Source of the DNA: Leptothoe sp034932105
GTDB lineage: Bacteria; Cyanobacteriota; Cyanobacteriia; Phormidesmidales; Phormidesmidaceae
DNA: 64,000 nucleotides
Assembly (NCBI RefSeq): GCF_034932105.1
Contig: NZ_JAYGIG010000002.1
Location: 62,001-126,000, forward strand
Direction: 5' to 3'
A program made the translations under genes and the position numbers. The number at the start of each line of letters is the position of its first letter. Within the stretch, counting starts at the first letter, position 1. The notes below the pieces were generated by a model. The model was not told the DNA's origin and made no database searches. It was given only the letters and a program-made list of their open reading frames with translations. Positions 44,732 to 57,277 of the stretch are shown here, piece after piece.

Positions 44732-44777
44732 GTCAACCACTTGCTTAGATGCCTAGGTATATAAGCAAGTGGTTGAC
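44732..44777. repeat. Perfect 16-bp inverted repeat after psbX
   Basis: GTCAACCACTTGCTTA (44732-44747) and its exact complement TAAGCAAGTGGTTGAC (44762-44777) with a 14-base centre that holds CCTAGG. It lies 55 bases after the psbX stop. No T run follows, so it is not a typical terminator; the function is not clear. Confidence 0.8.
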
Positions 44778-44844
44778 TAAAATATATGTCGTATATCCAA
44801 GTCAAAAGACAGATTCCCGGTCAATGTCTTGTATAGATGAATGG

Positions 44845-44874
44845 AGAGTACAGCGCCAGCTGTGCTCTTTTTTG
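44845..44874 (+). terminator. Rho-independent terminator
   Basis: AGAGTACAGC (44845-44854) and GCTGTGCTCT (44859-44868) form a 10-bp stem, loop GCCA, followed by a T run. It ends the psbX transcript, 169 bases after the stop. Confidence 0.8.
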
Positions 44875-45120
44875 TGTTCTTGATACACTAACGCCATAAA
44901 TAATTGAGGATAGGGATATCTTCTATAGCATTCGATGGTGATAGGAGACCCCAATAATGGTGCCATTAAGCCATTGGCGGTTCCACCCTAGCTTTGATTG
45001 ATCAACAGACAAATTAAAGCTAGCCCGCTAGGATAGAATTGGTGGCTACGGTTAGTTAGAGTAGACGAAACGCCCGTCAACCCTATTGTCACAGAGCCGC
45101 CATCATATGAGGAAGCGATT

Positions 45121-46029
45121 GTGAATTTTGGTACCCCTGTTCCACTACTGATTGGATTGATTCTTATCCTCGGTGCTGTCGGCTTATTTTTTCTAGATAA
45201 ACTCAAGCCAGGCTATGAGCGTAGCTCTGACAAGGTGTACTCCATCTTGCTGCTAATATCGGGTATCTTCCTATTAGCCCATCTAAATATGGAGTTGCTG
45301 GCCTCCTTTCAGCAAGTCATGCTGGTGGGCATGTTGACTACCCTCATTATTAATGACATTAGTAAGCGAGAGTCTAATCGCAACAGCTCCCGCCCAATCG
45401 AACGGGAAGGTCCGCCCCGTCGCTATGATGAGCGTCCGCGTCAGGTCTATCGCGCCGAGCTAGATGACTGGGATGCTCCTGGGCCAAAGCAACCTCGTAT
45501 TCCCAGTAATCGAGAGGGTTATCGCGGTGATGGTTATGACGACCGATACGGCCCGCGTCCCCTAGAATCCCGTCCACCAGCCTACGACGATCGTCGTCCT
45601 CCAGCACGCCTACAACCGGGGCAACCAGGTCGCCCCGAAAATCGGTTCGACAACTACTCCACTGATCGCCCTGATAATCGTCGCCCCGATAACCGGGCCA
45701 GCGAGCGCGCCGACAGTTTCTATGGCAATCCGTACTATGAGGGAGGTAGTGGGTCTTCTCCAAACAATCGTCCCCAGGGACCTGCTCCACGGCCCATAGA
45801 TACCCCCATTCCTGCAGGTAATGGAGCAGGTCATAGTCTTGGCGGCCTCCCTCAGCCCCCTAGAAATTCTGAACCTCGAAAGAACGACCGTCCTCCGCTC
45901 AATGTACGTCCTCGCCCCATGGACTCCAACGACAGCAGCTACACAGATTTTCGTCCCACACCGCCAGCGGATGGAAATTCTGAGCCGCAATCCGATACCC
46001 CGCCACCTCAGCCACCGGCAAATTATTAA
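45121..46029 (+). CDS. Ycf66 family protein with long disordered tail
   Basis: 302 residues, GTG start at 45121. The first 85 residues are the Ycf66 domain: three hydrophobic helices (LLIGLILILGAVGLFFLDKL, VYSILLLISGIFLLAHLNMEL, and VMLVGMLTTLIINDI). From residue 90 on the sequence is low-complexity, rich in Arg, Pro, Asp, Asn and Tyr (RPDNRRPDNRASERAD). Ycf66 is conserved in chloroplasts and cyanobacteria; its function is not established. The tail is probably disordered and cytoplasmic or stromal. Confidence 0.85.
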   Translation: MNFGTPVPLLIGLILILGAVGLFFLDKLKPGYERSSDKVYSILLLISGIFLLAHLNMELLASFQQVMLVGMLTTLIINDISKRESNRNSSRPIEREGPPRRYDERPRQVYRAELDDWDAPGPKQPRIPSNREGYRGDGYDDRYGPRPLESRPPAYDDRRPPARLQPGQPGRPENRFDNYSTDRPDNRRPDNRASERADSFYGNPYYEGGSGSSPNNRPQGPAPRPIDTPIPAGNGAGHSLGGLPQPPRNSEPRKNDRPPLNVRPRPMDSNDSSYTDFRPTPPADGNSEPQSDTPPPQPPANY

Positions 46030-46092
46030 CGCTCAACTTTTCCCCCCTTCGTACAAATCTGATTTACCCAGGAAGCAGATAGCAATTTACCA

Positions 46093-46341
46093 ATGGTCAG
46101 AAAAAAGCCAACCCAAGCCCACATCACTAAGCTCATTTCCAAAAGCCAGTCAGAATTCCTCAAAGCTCGTACTAAGAAGCAGACAGAATACTACATGGGA
46201 GCCAAATTAATTGAGGTTGGAGTAAACCCTGAAAAAGTGATTTATCGATGGAAGGTCACTGATCAGGGCATGAAGGAAGAGTGGACCTACAGTGCCTACT
46301 GGGACGATAGTAAAGAAAAAATAGAAGCAGAAGAGGGCTAG
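46093..46341 (+). CDS. Small protein, 82 residues, function unknown
   Basis: ATG at 46093, 63 bases after the Ycf66 stop. Charged protein (KLISKSQSEFLKARTKKQTEYYMGAKLIE, VIYRWKVTDQGMKEEWTYSAYWDD). No family recognised. Composition and codon use look like coding DNA, but the ribosome site is weak. Confidence 0.5.
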   Translation: MVRKKPTQAHITKLISKSQSEFLKARTKKQTEYYMGAKLIEVGVNPEKVIYRWKVTDQGMKEEWTYSAYWDDSKEKIEAEEG

Positions 46342-46357
46342 GGCTAATACAGTGCAC

Positions 46358-46825
46358 CTATTGCACGGCTTCTTCAACCTGTCTGATTATTAGGCTGCCA
46401 TCAATCGGTTGATTGATCAGCACCATGGTAGTGGTTTCGTTGGCCACAAATCCCACCCGTTCATAAAACTGCTTCTGGTTCGTCGTCATTAGATACGTGC
46501 GTTCCACATTGCTCATGTGGGGATGGGCCAAAACTGTCTCCACCAGCTTGCGCCCGAAGCCAGCTCCTTGATAATCATCATGAATCACCACATCCCAGAT
46601 ATTGGCGCGATACACCCCATCGGATGTGGCCCGAGCGAATCCAATCAGGGTTTCGCCATCCCATGCCGTCACGACTGGACAGCTGTAACTAATGGCCTTG
46701 GCTAAATCTTCAAACTTACGGTCGACGGCCCAAAAGGCGGAATCGTTAAAAAGGCGTCTAAGTTGCTCTAAATCCTTTGGGGCTAAAGAATCGGTATAAC
46801 GAAACTGAACAGACCGAAGATCCAT
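46358..46825 (-). CDS. GNAT family N-acetyltransferase
   Basis: 155 residues from ATG at 46825; a GTG at 46852 would add nine. VVIHDDYQGAGFGRKLVETVL holds the acetyl-CoA-binding motif (QGxGFGR/K), preceded by LIGFARATSDGVYRANIWD and followed by YERVGFVANETTTMVL. The substrate is unknown. Its stop is 16 bases from the stop of the small gene on the other strand. Confidence 0.82.
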   Translation of the reverse strand: MDLRSVQFRYTDSLAPKDLEQLRRLFNDSAFWAVDRKFEDLAKAISYSCPVVTAWDGETLIGFARATSDGVYRANIWDVVIHDDYQGAGFGRKLVETVLAHPHMSNVERTYLMTTNQKQFYERVGFVANETTTMVLINQPIDGSLIIRQVEEAVQ

Positions 46826-47335
46826 AGGGTTAAAGTTGTGAAAAGACTCCACCTATTCCGTCAGCCAAAAGGGGCCAATTTAAAATGGCAAATCTAACGG
46901 TGGCCAATTTAAAAAAGGAAACAAGGTGCTGATTCCAGCTTACACACCATCAAAGCAAGCAACTATCAAAGTCATTGATGCTTGGTATCAAGAAATACAA
47001 ATTGAACTACAATGCAAGTCTAATTGGTTTCATTTCAATTGATGTCTGCAATGGTTTCAAATTAGACGTGATAACCACCGGTAGCAATGCGTTGGGAACA
47101 ATAGGCTGTTTTATGGCTCTGGCATCTATGCCAGGGGCTGCCCATTCCCCCTAATCGTCCTACCCAAAAGATCAACCCAATCTCGCCACCCAACTGTGAG
47201 ATATCTGACCAGCTACCCAACCACTTTTTTCGAGTGAGGTAAACCGTCCCTTACAAGGGGGTTTATAGGCTGAGGATATCTAGATAAGATAGGTATCGGG
47301 GTATAGTACCCACACCCGCCGTTTACTGCCCAGAC
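46826..47335. other. Intergenic region upstream of secA
   Basis: About 510 bases without a gene. A small perfect inverted repeat CTGGCAT-CT-ATGCCAG is at 47119-47134. It should hold the secA promoter. Confidence 0.55.
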
Positions 47336-50143
<2,808 letters not shown>

Positions 50144-50253
50144 TGCCCAGGGCAGCATGGTTCAGGGACTTTTAGTAACATAACTTAAGATACCCAAGGA
50201 GTATTGAGTGGCTTAGGGCTATAAATGTAGGAATACCTTGACTATCAAACTCC

Positions 50254-52971
50254 ATGGTTTTTGCGGTTCCTTTTTTTGATCAGCCCCCTGCCCTAATTAG
50301 GCCAATCCATCCGCCAGACGCTGGAAATCCGTCTCTGCAAATTGCTAATCCAGCAATTGAGCCAGATACGCTTCTGGCCCAGGCTGTTATCCCGGATGGT
50401 CCAACCAATGTGGATATCAACCATGATCAGATCACCATCAGTGGTGGTGAAACGGCTGGCGCTAATCTGTTTTATGGGTTTGAGCAGTTTAATGTGCCGA
50501 CAGATGCCACGGCCAATTTTTTAGCCAATCCTTCTGTACAACGGGTTGTCGGTTACATTACAGGGGGTGATAGCTCTACTATTGACGGCTTGCTAACCAT
50601 CACAGGGAGCACTGCTGATTTATTTATTATTAACCCTGCTGGTATTCTCTTTGGGGCAAATGCTCGGCTGGATTTACCCGCAACGTTTACAGCCGCTACA
50701 GCCCATGGCATCAGTTTTGGCGATCGTTGGTTTAGCGTAACTGGAGAAAATACGATCCAGGAACTGAGCGGATCGCCTACGGGGTTGGCATTTTCTAACG
50801 CTTCGGGGGCCATTGTCAATTTTGGGGATTTATCCCTGGATGATGGTCTGATGTTGGCGGCGAGCAATGTTCTGGATTTTGGCAGCTTACGGTCGGCCAA
50901 TGGGACTGTACAGGTGCTGAGTCACACCTCGGGACCGGTTTCTCTCAGGGATGGGCTGTTACGGCTGGACTTACCCTCGACGCCTTTGCCTGCTGACTTA
51001 ATAGGAACACCCGTTGCTTTAGCAGATTTATTAACTGGGGGTACGGTAGCCCAGGCATCGGTGGTTAATGTTGACGCCCAAGGCAATGTTGCTCTAGGAG
51101 ACCGTCCGATCTCAGCTGGCGATGGTGTGATTAGCCAGGTCACTGGAGAATCTGCTTTGGTAGTGGCTGAAAATAATCTGTATCTGCCCAGTAGCAACCT
51201 GGTGACTACCGAGGCATTGACCCTTTTGGGGGAACGGGTTTACATGAGCAATCGTGAATCACACCCCCTTAACCTGAACGCTGGTGGCAGGCTAACGATT
51301 CAGGGTAATGAAGGCATTAATGTCTTAGCACTATATAACGGACAAACGGCAATCACAGGTGGGGAAGTGATTTTGGCCAGCGATGGAGAAATTTCCTTGG
51401 ATAGTCATATTAGCAGTCAAGGAGATATTCGATTTACTACATTGAATGATCACTCCGCAGATTTTATTAGCCTTTACGATCCGATTATTAGTGCCAACGG
51501 AAATGTCTCTTTTGGTAGCTATGAGGGACCTGCCCTCAAGGTTGAGGCAACGGGCAGTATTGTCGTTAATGGGAATATCGAGATCACTGGACCTGATGCA
51601 ACACTGACAGCAGATGGATCGGGATCTGATGAAGATTTACTGGCGAGTAGTCGGGCATTGATTTTGCGGGCTGGAGAAACAGTCTTGCAAAATCCTGCAA
51701 ACGTGCCTCAGCTAAATGTACCCACCCTCAATACTGACTTTGTTGCCGACGGATCGATTAGCGATCCGCCTGGCATCACCGTAAATGGGAACATCTCAAC
51801 TCAAGGGACTAGCTCTTTAGACCCAGGTGGTCCGGTCATTTTGACGGCCCTTGGCGCTATTACCCTCAATGGTGAGGTGGATACACGAACCTTCAATATA
51901 AGTGGTAGTATTACTATTAGGGGGGGAGAAATTTTTACTGAAGAGCTGTTTGCAGGCACCGCCTTTGGCGATCCGAGTTCGATCACTCTCACCTCAACTA
52001 CGGGCGATATTATTGTTGAGGTGATTTCGGCAGGTAGTGGGGGAGTTGATATTGACGCAGCCGGTCTCTTCCAGGCAACAGGTACCTTTCAGGCATCTCC
52101 AAGGATCACCCTCGATCCGGGTGAGGATGATGCTTTGATTGCCTTTTTGCAAGAGGCCGATCCGGATGGATTTAGTCAGCTTGATCTAAATGAGCAAGTC
52201 TTTTTTGTTATTCCCACCAGCATTGCTACCAGTCCTGAAGCAGGCCTTGGTCGTGTAAGCATTCGCCATGGTGGCGGTGGCAATACCGTTAACAACGACG
52301 ATTACGACATTCAAGGCACAGGGACAGTGACGTCCACTCCATTCTTTGTGGGACCCAACGCTGAGGGGGTGACGATTACGGTCGATACCTTTGGAAGTCA
52401 ACGGGTTGAGGGATTTGTGCCGCTGTTTGCTCCGGGGGAGTTTCCAACAAATGCCAGCGGCACTAATGGAGCTATTGCCCAGTTAACAGGAGATGGTAGC
52501 CTGGCCACGGCCTTTTTGGATGAGCCGTTTGTACCTGAAGTACCAGTGGTCCCGTCGGAACCGACGGGACCACTGGTACAGGAACCCCAGCCAACGGGAC
52601 CACGGGTACCAGGAGCACAGCCACCCACGAATTCAGAGTTCTCTTCAGCTGATGCTGATAATTTAGAGGATGATACAGAGGAAGAAACGGTAACAGCTGA
52701 CCAAGGTACAGATCAAAATACAGCCGAACTGCTGGCCCTCAGGGGCAGCAATGTCGAAGACTGTGATGCGGATGAAATCACTCAGGAAAATGGGGTAACC
52801 CTTTTGTCGGGGGATTGTCTAGAGGAAACAAATTCTGACGGGCCGCAAAGTGCCTTGCCAGTTCCACCGCTGGACTTTCCATCAGCCCCTGCCGTCATGG
52901 AGGGCTTAGATTATCAACCTCCACAGCCCATATCAGAGGACGTCACACCATTAGAAGGCGTAAACCTTTAG
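50254..52971 (+). CDS. Filamentous haemagglutinin-type (TPS domain) secreted protein
   Basis: 905 residues. Residues about 45-200 form a TPS secretion domain: VNINHDQ-like VDINHDQITISGG, NLFYGFEQFNV, GYITGGDSSTIDGLLTITGSTADLFIINPAGILFGANARLD. The rest is beta-helix-like repetitive sequence (VQVLSHTSGPVSLRDG, NLNAGGRLTIQGNEGI) and a Pro/Glu/Asp-rich end. No obvious signal peptide precedes: in-frame TGA lies 15 bases before the ATG at 50254, so the N terminus may be trimmed by mutation. The next gene (TPR-CHAT) starts 2 bases after the stop, a common pairing in cyanobacteria. Confidence 0.82.
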   Translation: MVFAVPFFDQPPALIRPIHPPDAGNPSLQIANPAIEPDTLLAQAVIPDGPTNVDINHDQITISGGETAGANLFYGFEQFNVPTDATANFLANPSVQRVVGYITGGDSSTIDGLLTITGSTADLFIINPAGILFGANARLDLPATFTAATAHGISFGDRWFSVTGENTIQELSGSPTGLAFSNASGAIVNFGDLSLDDGLMLAASNVLDFGSLRSANGTVQVLSHTSGPVSLRDGLLRLDLPSTPLPADLIGTPVALADLLTGGTVAQASVVNVDAQGNVALGDRPISAGDGVISQVTGESALVVAENNLYLPSSNLVTTEALTLLGERVYMSNRESHPLNLNAGGRLTIQGNEGINVLALYNGQTAITGGEVILASDGEISLDSHISSQGDIRFTTLNDHSADFISLYDPIISANGNVSFGSYEGPALKVEATGSIVVNGNIEITGPDATLTADGSGSDEDLLASSRALILRAGETVLQNPANVPQLNVPTLNTDFVADGSISDPPGITVNGNISTQGTSSLDPGGPVILTALGAITLNGEVDTRTFNISGSITIRGGEIFTEELFAGTAFGDPSSITLTSTTGDIIVEVISAGSGGVDIDAAGLFQATGTFQASPRITLDPGEDDALIAFLQEADPDGFSQLDLNEQVFFVIPTSIATSPEAGLGRVSIRHGGGGNTVNNDDYDIQGTGTVTSTPFFVGPNAEGVTITVDTFGSQRVEGFVPLFAPGEFPTNASGTNGAIAQLTGDGSLATAFLDEPFVPEVPVVPSEPTGPLVQEPQPTGPRVPGAQPPTNSEFSSADADNLEDDTEEETVTADQGTDQNTAELLALRGSNVEDCDADEITQENGVTLLSGDCLEETNSDGPQSALPVPPLDFPSAPAVMEGLDYQPPQPISEDVTPLEGVNL
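52540..52579. repeat. Perfect 19-bp inverted repeat inside the FHA coding sequence
   Basis: The arms 52540-52558 and 52561-52579 are exact complements with AA between them. It codes part of a proline-rich linker (VPVVPSEPTGPLVQ) and is followed by a degenerate copy (CAACGGGACCACGGGTACC). It can form a very stable hairpin in mRNA or cruciform in DNA. Confidence 0.9.
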
Positions 52972-52973
52972 CC

Positions 52974-55547
52974 ATGAAGCCTGTTTTGCGCAGAGCATGG
53001 TCTCGATGGCTAAAACGATCCATGCGAACTGTACTGGGTATATTCCTTGGCTGGCTGCTGGTGGTCCACAGTGTGTCAGGTAGTACGGCAGTCTTGGCCC
53101 AAAGTCCGGCTGAGCTGTTTGCCGAGGGACGGCAGCAGTATAGCAACTATCAGTATGAGGCTGCGATCGCAACCTGGCAACAAGCCTTAGCCCTTTATAC
53201 AAAGCCCACAGACCAGGCCAACACCCTCAACGGTCTTGCGGCCGCCCACCTAGCCCTGGGCCAAAATCGAGCGGCGGTTGTCTGGGCTAGTCAGGCCCTG
53301 GAAAAAGCTCAGCAGGTGGATGATCCAGCCACAGCTGCCAGGCTCCAGGCCCAGTCCTTAGGCAACCAAGGGATTGCTCAGCGGGCATTGGGGCAGTATT
53401 TAGATGCGATCGCAACCTACCAACAGTCCTTGACCCTGATGCAGGCCCAAAACAACCAGCTGGGGGAAGCTCGGGTCTTGGGGCTGCTCGGCAATGCCCA
53501 TGAATCTTTAGGGGACTTTGATCAAGCCGTTGGCTTTCATGAACGCAGCCTGGAACTCGCCAGACTCCTACAAAACCCCCTACAAGAAAGCGCCACCCTC
53601 AACAATTTAGGTGCCACCCATGCCACGGAAGGCGAGTACAACAAGGCCATCGCACTTTACCAACAAAGTTTAGCCATTGCTAACTCCCTGAATGATGATC
53701 TGCGCATTGGATATGCCCTGAATAATTTAGGCACGGCCTACCATGCCCAAGGCCAGTTAGAAAGAGCCATTGAGCACTATAGCCAAAGTTTAGAACGGGC
53801 CGAAAATGTTGGAAACACTGGGTTAGAAATCGATGCCCTGAGCGGTTTGGGGCTGGCTTATGAAGATCTCAATGACTATGGGCAAGCGATTACGCTGCAT
53901 ACTCGCAGTGTTGAGCTGGCCACAGCCAGTGAAGATCCGCGTCGTCAGGGACGGTCCCTCAATAACCTGGGCCATGCTTTTTTTGGCAATAACCAGCTGG
54001 AACAGGCTGAAATCACCCTGCGTTCTGCAATTAATACGCTAGAAGCGCTACGCCCCGAGCAGGATCAATACAATATCTCGCTATTTGATACTCACGTCCT
54101 GACCTACAACTTGCTGCAACAGATTTTAGTCGCCCAGGATAACCCTGCAGAGGCCCTGGAAGTGGCAGAACGGGGTCGAGCCCAGGCATTCGTAGAACTA
54201 TTGGCCCAGCGCTCAACTAACTTTCCTAAAACCCAACTAACGATTGCCGATATTCAACACATTGCCCAGGAGCAGCAGGCCACCCTGGTGGAATATACCC
54301 TGGTGCCGGATGCTAGTTTTAAGGTGCAGGGTAAACAACGGGGTACCGCCGAAAGTTTGTATATATGGGTGGTGCAGCCCAGTGGTGAGATCGCGTTTCG
54401 GCAGGTTGATCTGAAGGGACAGCAAGTGGCCATTGCCGATTTGGTTAAGGTTAGTCGCGATCGATCCAATATTCGCGGCGGTAATATTCGCGACCGCCTG
54501 CGTTCCGCCATTAGTCCTGGTGACCAGGTCCGCCGTGAGGGCGAACCCATGGACTTGGCTCCCTATGAAGTGGTGGCTGTTAATTTGCGCGATCGCACCG
54601 TCACCCTCAGCCATCCCGATTTTGTTCCTCCCAACCCAGTTGTCCCCCTCAACGAAGTCTATAAAACCACCCCGTCTGCATTCTCACCCGTTCTACAACA
54701 ACGTCAGCACTGGCGAGATTTATATAAACTGCTGATCGAGCCCATCGATGACCTGCTGCCTAACGATCCAACTACGCGGATCGTTTTTGTCCCCCAAGAA
54801 CAGCTTTTTCTAGTTCCATTTCCGGCTCTACAGGCTGAAGATAATAGTTATCTGATCGAGCAACACACCATTTTGACCGCTCCGGCGATACAGGTGCTCA
54901 AACAGTCTCAGTCAAGAGAGGCCATTTCTTTAGACGACAGTCTCTCAGGCAATATGCTCATCGTAGGCGATCCGTCTCCTATGCCGGCTAATCTGCCTGC
55001 TCTACCTCATGCTCGAGAAGAAGCTAAACGCATTGCCAACTTGTTTAACACCAATGCCTTGATTGGAGACAATGCCACTGAACCTAAAATTAAACAAGCC
55101 CTATCTTCGGCTCGTTTAATTCACCTAGCCACCCATGGATTTTTTAATGAAACCAATCCGTTAGAGGGATCTCTGGCCCTAGCTCCAGCCAATAACGACA
55201 AGCCGGGTCCTGCCGGTGATGGGTTTCTGACTGCTGCAGAAATTTTAGATAGCCAACTCACGGCTGACCTAGTCGTACTCAGCGCCTGTGACACCGGTCG
55301 CGGTCGCATTACTGGCGATGGGGTGGTTGGCCTATCCCGCTCTTTTTTAGCCGCAGGTGTGCCCAGTGTAATGGTATCCCTCTGGCAAGTGCCCGATGAA
55401 GCAACATCGGCACTGATGCTAACGTTCTACCAGCAACGTCTAGCAGGAGAAGACAACGCCCAGGCCCTACGACAGGCGATGCTGACAATGCTCGATACCT
55501 ATCCAGCACCGGTTAACTGGGCCGCATTTACATTGGTGGGTAGTTGA
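52974..55547 (+). CDS. TPR-repeat protein with C-terminal CHAT domain
   Basis: 857 residues. An N-terminal signal anchor (RTVLGIFLGWLLVVHSVSGS then VLAQ) is followed by about seven to nine TPR units between residues 45 and 350 (EAAIATWQQALALYTKP, QAVGFHERSLELARLLQNPL, KAIALYQQSLAIANSLND, RAIEHYSQSLERAENVGN). The CHAT domain occupies about 560-855, with catalytic His721 (LIHLATHGFFN) and Cys772 (VVLSACDTGRG). CHAT domains are caspase-like proteases. The signal points to an extracytoplasmic location. It forms an operon with the FHA gene (2-base gap). Confidence 0.92.
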   Translation: MKPVLRRAWSRWLKRSMRTVLGIFLGWLLVVHSVSGSTAVLAQSPAELFAEGRQQYSNYQYEAAIATWQQALALYTKPTDQANTLNGLAAAHLALGQNRAAVVWASQALEKAQQVDDPATAARLQAQSLGNQGIAQRALGQYLDAIATYQQSLTLMQAQNNQLGEARVLGLLGNAHESLGDFDQAVGFHERSLELARLLQNPLQESATLNNLGATHATEGEYNKAIALYQQSLAIANSLNDDLRIGYALNNLGTAYHAQGQLERAIEHYSQSLERAENVGNTGLEIDALSGLGLAYEDLNDYGQAITLHTRSVELATASEDPRRQGRSLNNLGHAFFGNNQLEQAEITLRSAINTLEALRPEQDQYNISLFDTHVLTYNLLQQILVAQDNPAEALEVAERGRAQAFVELLAQRSTNFPKTQLTIADIQHIAQEQQATLVEYTLVPDASFKVQGKQRGTAESLYIWVVQPSGEIAFRQVDLKGQQVAIADLVKVSRDRSNIRGGNIRDRLRSAISPGDQVRREGEPMDLAPYEVVAVNLRDRTVTLSHPDFVPPNPVVPLNEVYKTTPSAFSPVLQQRQHWRDLYKLLIEPIDDLLPNDPTTRIVFVPQEQLFLVPFPALQAEDNSYLIEQHTILTAPAIQVLKQSQSREAISLDDSLSGNMLIVGDPSPMPANLPALPHAREEAKRIANLFNTNALIGDNATEPKIKQALSSARLIHLATHGFFNETNPLEGSLALAPANNDKPGPAGDGFLTAAEILDSQLTADLVVLSACDTGRGRITGDGVVGLSRSFLAAGVPSVMVSLWQVPDEATSALMLTFYQQRLAGEDNAQALRQAMLTMLDTYPAPVNWAAFTLVGS

Positions 55548-55645
55548 GTCGTAGAAATCTAGAGGCAGACCCCACCCAAAATTCTGGTTACCTGCCTTCG
55601 ATGGCGGCAGGCAATCCCAGGAGATGTTATCTCAGGGCACATCCC

Positions 55646-55996
55646 TTATCCCGCATGGGATTCTAGATAAAGATTCACATCTTCAATAATGCGAGTTAGC
55701 TCGGCCTCAGTCGTCAGTCGCATGCGGTCATCGCGCACGGTGATCAAGAGTTTGGCTGCAAATGGACTGGGCCAAATATTGGGGTTACAAAAAATTTCTA
55801 AGAATACATCCCCCGTGTAGCGGTACTCGGTGGGCTTCACCGGTTGGGGTCTACCCGCACCCACAGTGGCCGCTGACTTGGTCTTGAGGGTTTGGATGAG
55901 GGTGGCTAAGGTGCTTTTTAATTCTTGGGCAGCAGCAACGGAAAAACTAAATTGAACCGAACCTTGGACCAGATTAAGGGTGAGTTGGGAAGCCAT
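55646..55996 (-). CDS. Conserved protein of unknown function (116 residues)
   Basis: ATG at 55996 (the frame allows 56005). MASQLTLNLVQGSVQFSFSV at the start, a helical middle and a compact end VDRYTGDVFLEIFCNP-like YTGDVFLEIFCNPNIWP, LITVRDDRMRLTTEAELTRIIED. It looks like a soluble beta-rich protein; no family is recognised. It is a single gene, convergent with the CHAT operon. Confidence 0.6.
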   Translation of the reverse strand: MASQLTLNLVQGSVQFSFSVAAAQELKSTLATLIQTLKTKSAATVGAGRPQPVKPTEYRYTGDVFLEIFCNPNIWPSPFAAKLLITVRDDRMRLTTEAELTRIIEDVNLYLESHAG

Positions 55997-56407
55997 GGAA
56001 ACCAATGGTGGGAATGCTTGTCAATCGTACCGCTCACCTTTGGCCAAAAACGGCACCGTTATAAAGTTTTAGGGTATATCCCTCCGCTGGGTAAGTTTTC
56101 ACAACTTTTGTTGCATCAGGTTACCGGGAAGTCAGACACTGCTTCTTCACTGCTGCTTCAATAGTGTCTCCTCCATGGACACTGCCAAGGCCCCCTTGAT
56201 AATACAGATTAGATAGATTGCTGATCCCTCATAACTAGTAGGCACCAATTTGGAATCTATCTAATCCCTTGTGGTTGCCCTACAGGATTGCTCTTTTTTA
56301 ATCAGGGTTCAGAATTCGTATTCAGTATCACTGTTACAGTCAGCAGCACCCAGATCTTGTCCCAAGAGCAACTTTGAAGCATCAACCCACAAACCGTCTA
56401 CCGACGG
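55997..56407. other. Intergenic region
   Basis: About 410 bases, upstream of the 116-residue gene and downstream of the peptidase gene. A frame at 55925-56164 lacks signals of a real gene. No feature recognised. Confidence 0.5.
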
Positions 56408-57277
56408 TTACTCCTGATAAAACAGCTCCAAGCTCTCCTGATTCCCCACATAGCGCCAGTGCCAAGGCTCATAGGCCACATTTTGCGCATTATTCTTAGG
56501 GAAAGACATCTCAAACCCGTAATAGGCCGCATTCTCATTCAGCCAACGAAACGCCTGGGTCGTATCAAAGGCAGTATTCAAATCAGCCCCAGGCTGGTTA
56601 GCATCAATAAAATCAACCACATAGCCCGTATGATGCTCGCTGTACCCTGGAGGGGCACTGACCTCAGCTCGAGCCTGGGTCGTTTGCCCCCGTTCCGCCT
56701 TCAGATCAAAAAATAAATACTGCTGATCCTCTAGGGAACGAAACCCAGAGATCACATCTAAGCCAATACCCGCAGCCCTAGCCTCAGCGATCATCGTTTC
56801 CACCTTTTGAGCCGCCTCTGGCTTTAGAAGCACCAACGAATTAGTCGATAGGGCCACCAGGTCACTGGTGTTCGCTAGATCATAGGGGCGATGGCCCAAT
56901 AAGTTTGTATCCCCTGGGCTAGTCGTGGTCGCCGTCGATGGAGCAGCTGACGATTCTAATGCGGCGACGGCAGCCTCTGTATTACTGGCAGGTGGAGTAG
57001 TGGTATTAGCAGCAATGCCCGCAGTGCCAGTGATAGGGGTACCAGTGGTGGGGGTACCAGCAGTGGAGCTATTAACAGGATTACTAGCAGGAACCGCAGC
57101 CAAGGGGGCACTGGACTTCAGCAACCAAAAAATCCCTAGCCCAGCCAAACCTAAAACTGCCGTGGCCAGCAGTAGCCACGGCACGATACTCGGCTTAGGT
57201 TGGACCACGGCAGGGGCGGCATTGGACCGCAGTGTGTCCCGCCGGGCTTCTGGGATATCGTCAATAAAATTGTCCAT
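56408..57277 (-). CDS. M15 family D-alanyl-D-alanine carboxypeptidase (VanY-like)
   Basis: 289 residues from ATG at 57277 (alternative 57334). One membrane anchor near residues 30-50 (VPWLLLATAVLGLAGLGIFWLL) is followed by a Thr/Ala/Pro-rich linker (about 60-115) and the VanY-type domain with VISGFRSLEDQQYLF, PPGYSEHHTGYVVDF (His and Asp zinc ligands) and EPWHWRYVG (His ligand and catalytic Glu). It trims peptidoglycan stem peptides in the periplasm. Single gene. Confidence 0.88.
   Translation of the reverse strand: MDNFIDDIPEARRDTLRSNAAPAVVQPKPSIVPWLLLATAVLGLAGLGIFWLLKSSAPLAAVPASNPVNSSTAGTPTTGTPITGTAGIAANTTTPPASNTEAAVAALESSAAPSTATTTSPGDTNLLGHRPYDLANTSDLVALSTNSLVLLKPEAAQKVETMIAEARAAGIGLDVISGFRSLEDQQYLFFDLKAERGQTTQARAEVSAPPGYSEHHTGYVVDFIDANQPGADLNTAFDTTQAFRWLNENAAYYGFEMSFPKNNAQNVAYEPWHWRYVGNQESLELFYQE

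Larger units (their letters stand above)
44677..45120. other. Intergenic region psbX to Ycf66
   Basis: About 444 bases; besides the inverted repeat and terminator, 44880-45120 should hold the Ycf66 promoter. No additional gene is seen. Confidence 0.6.
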
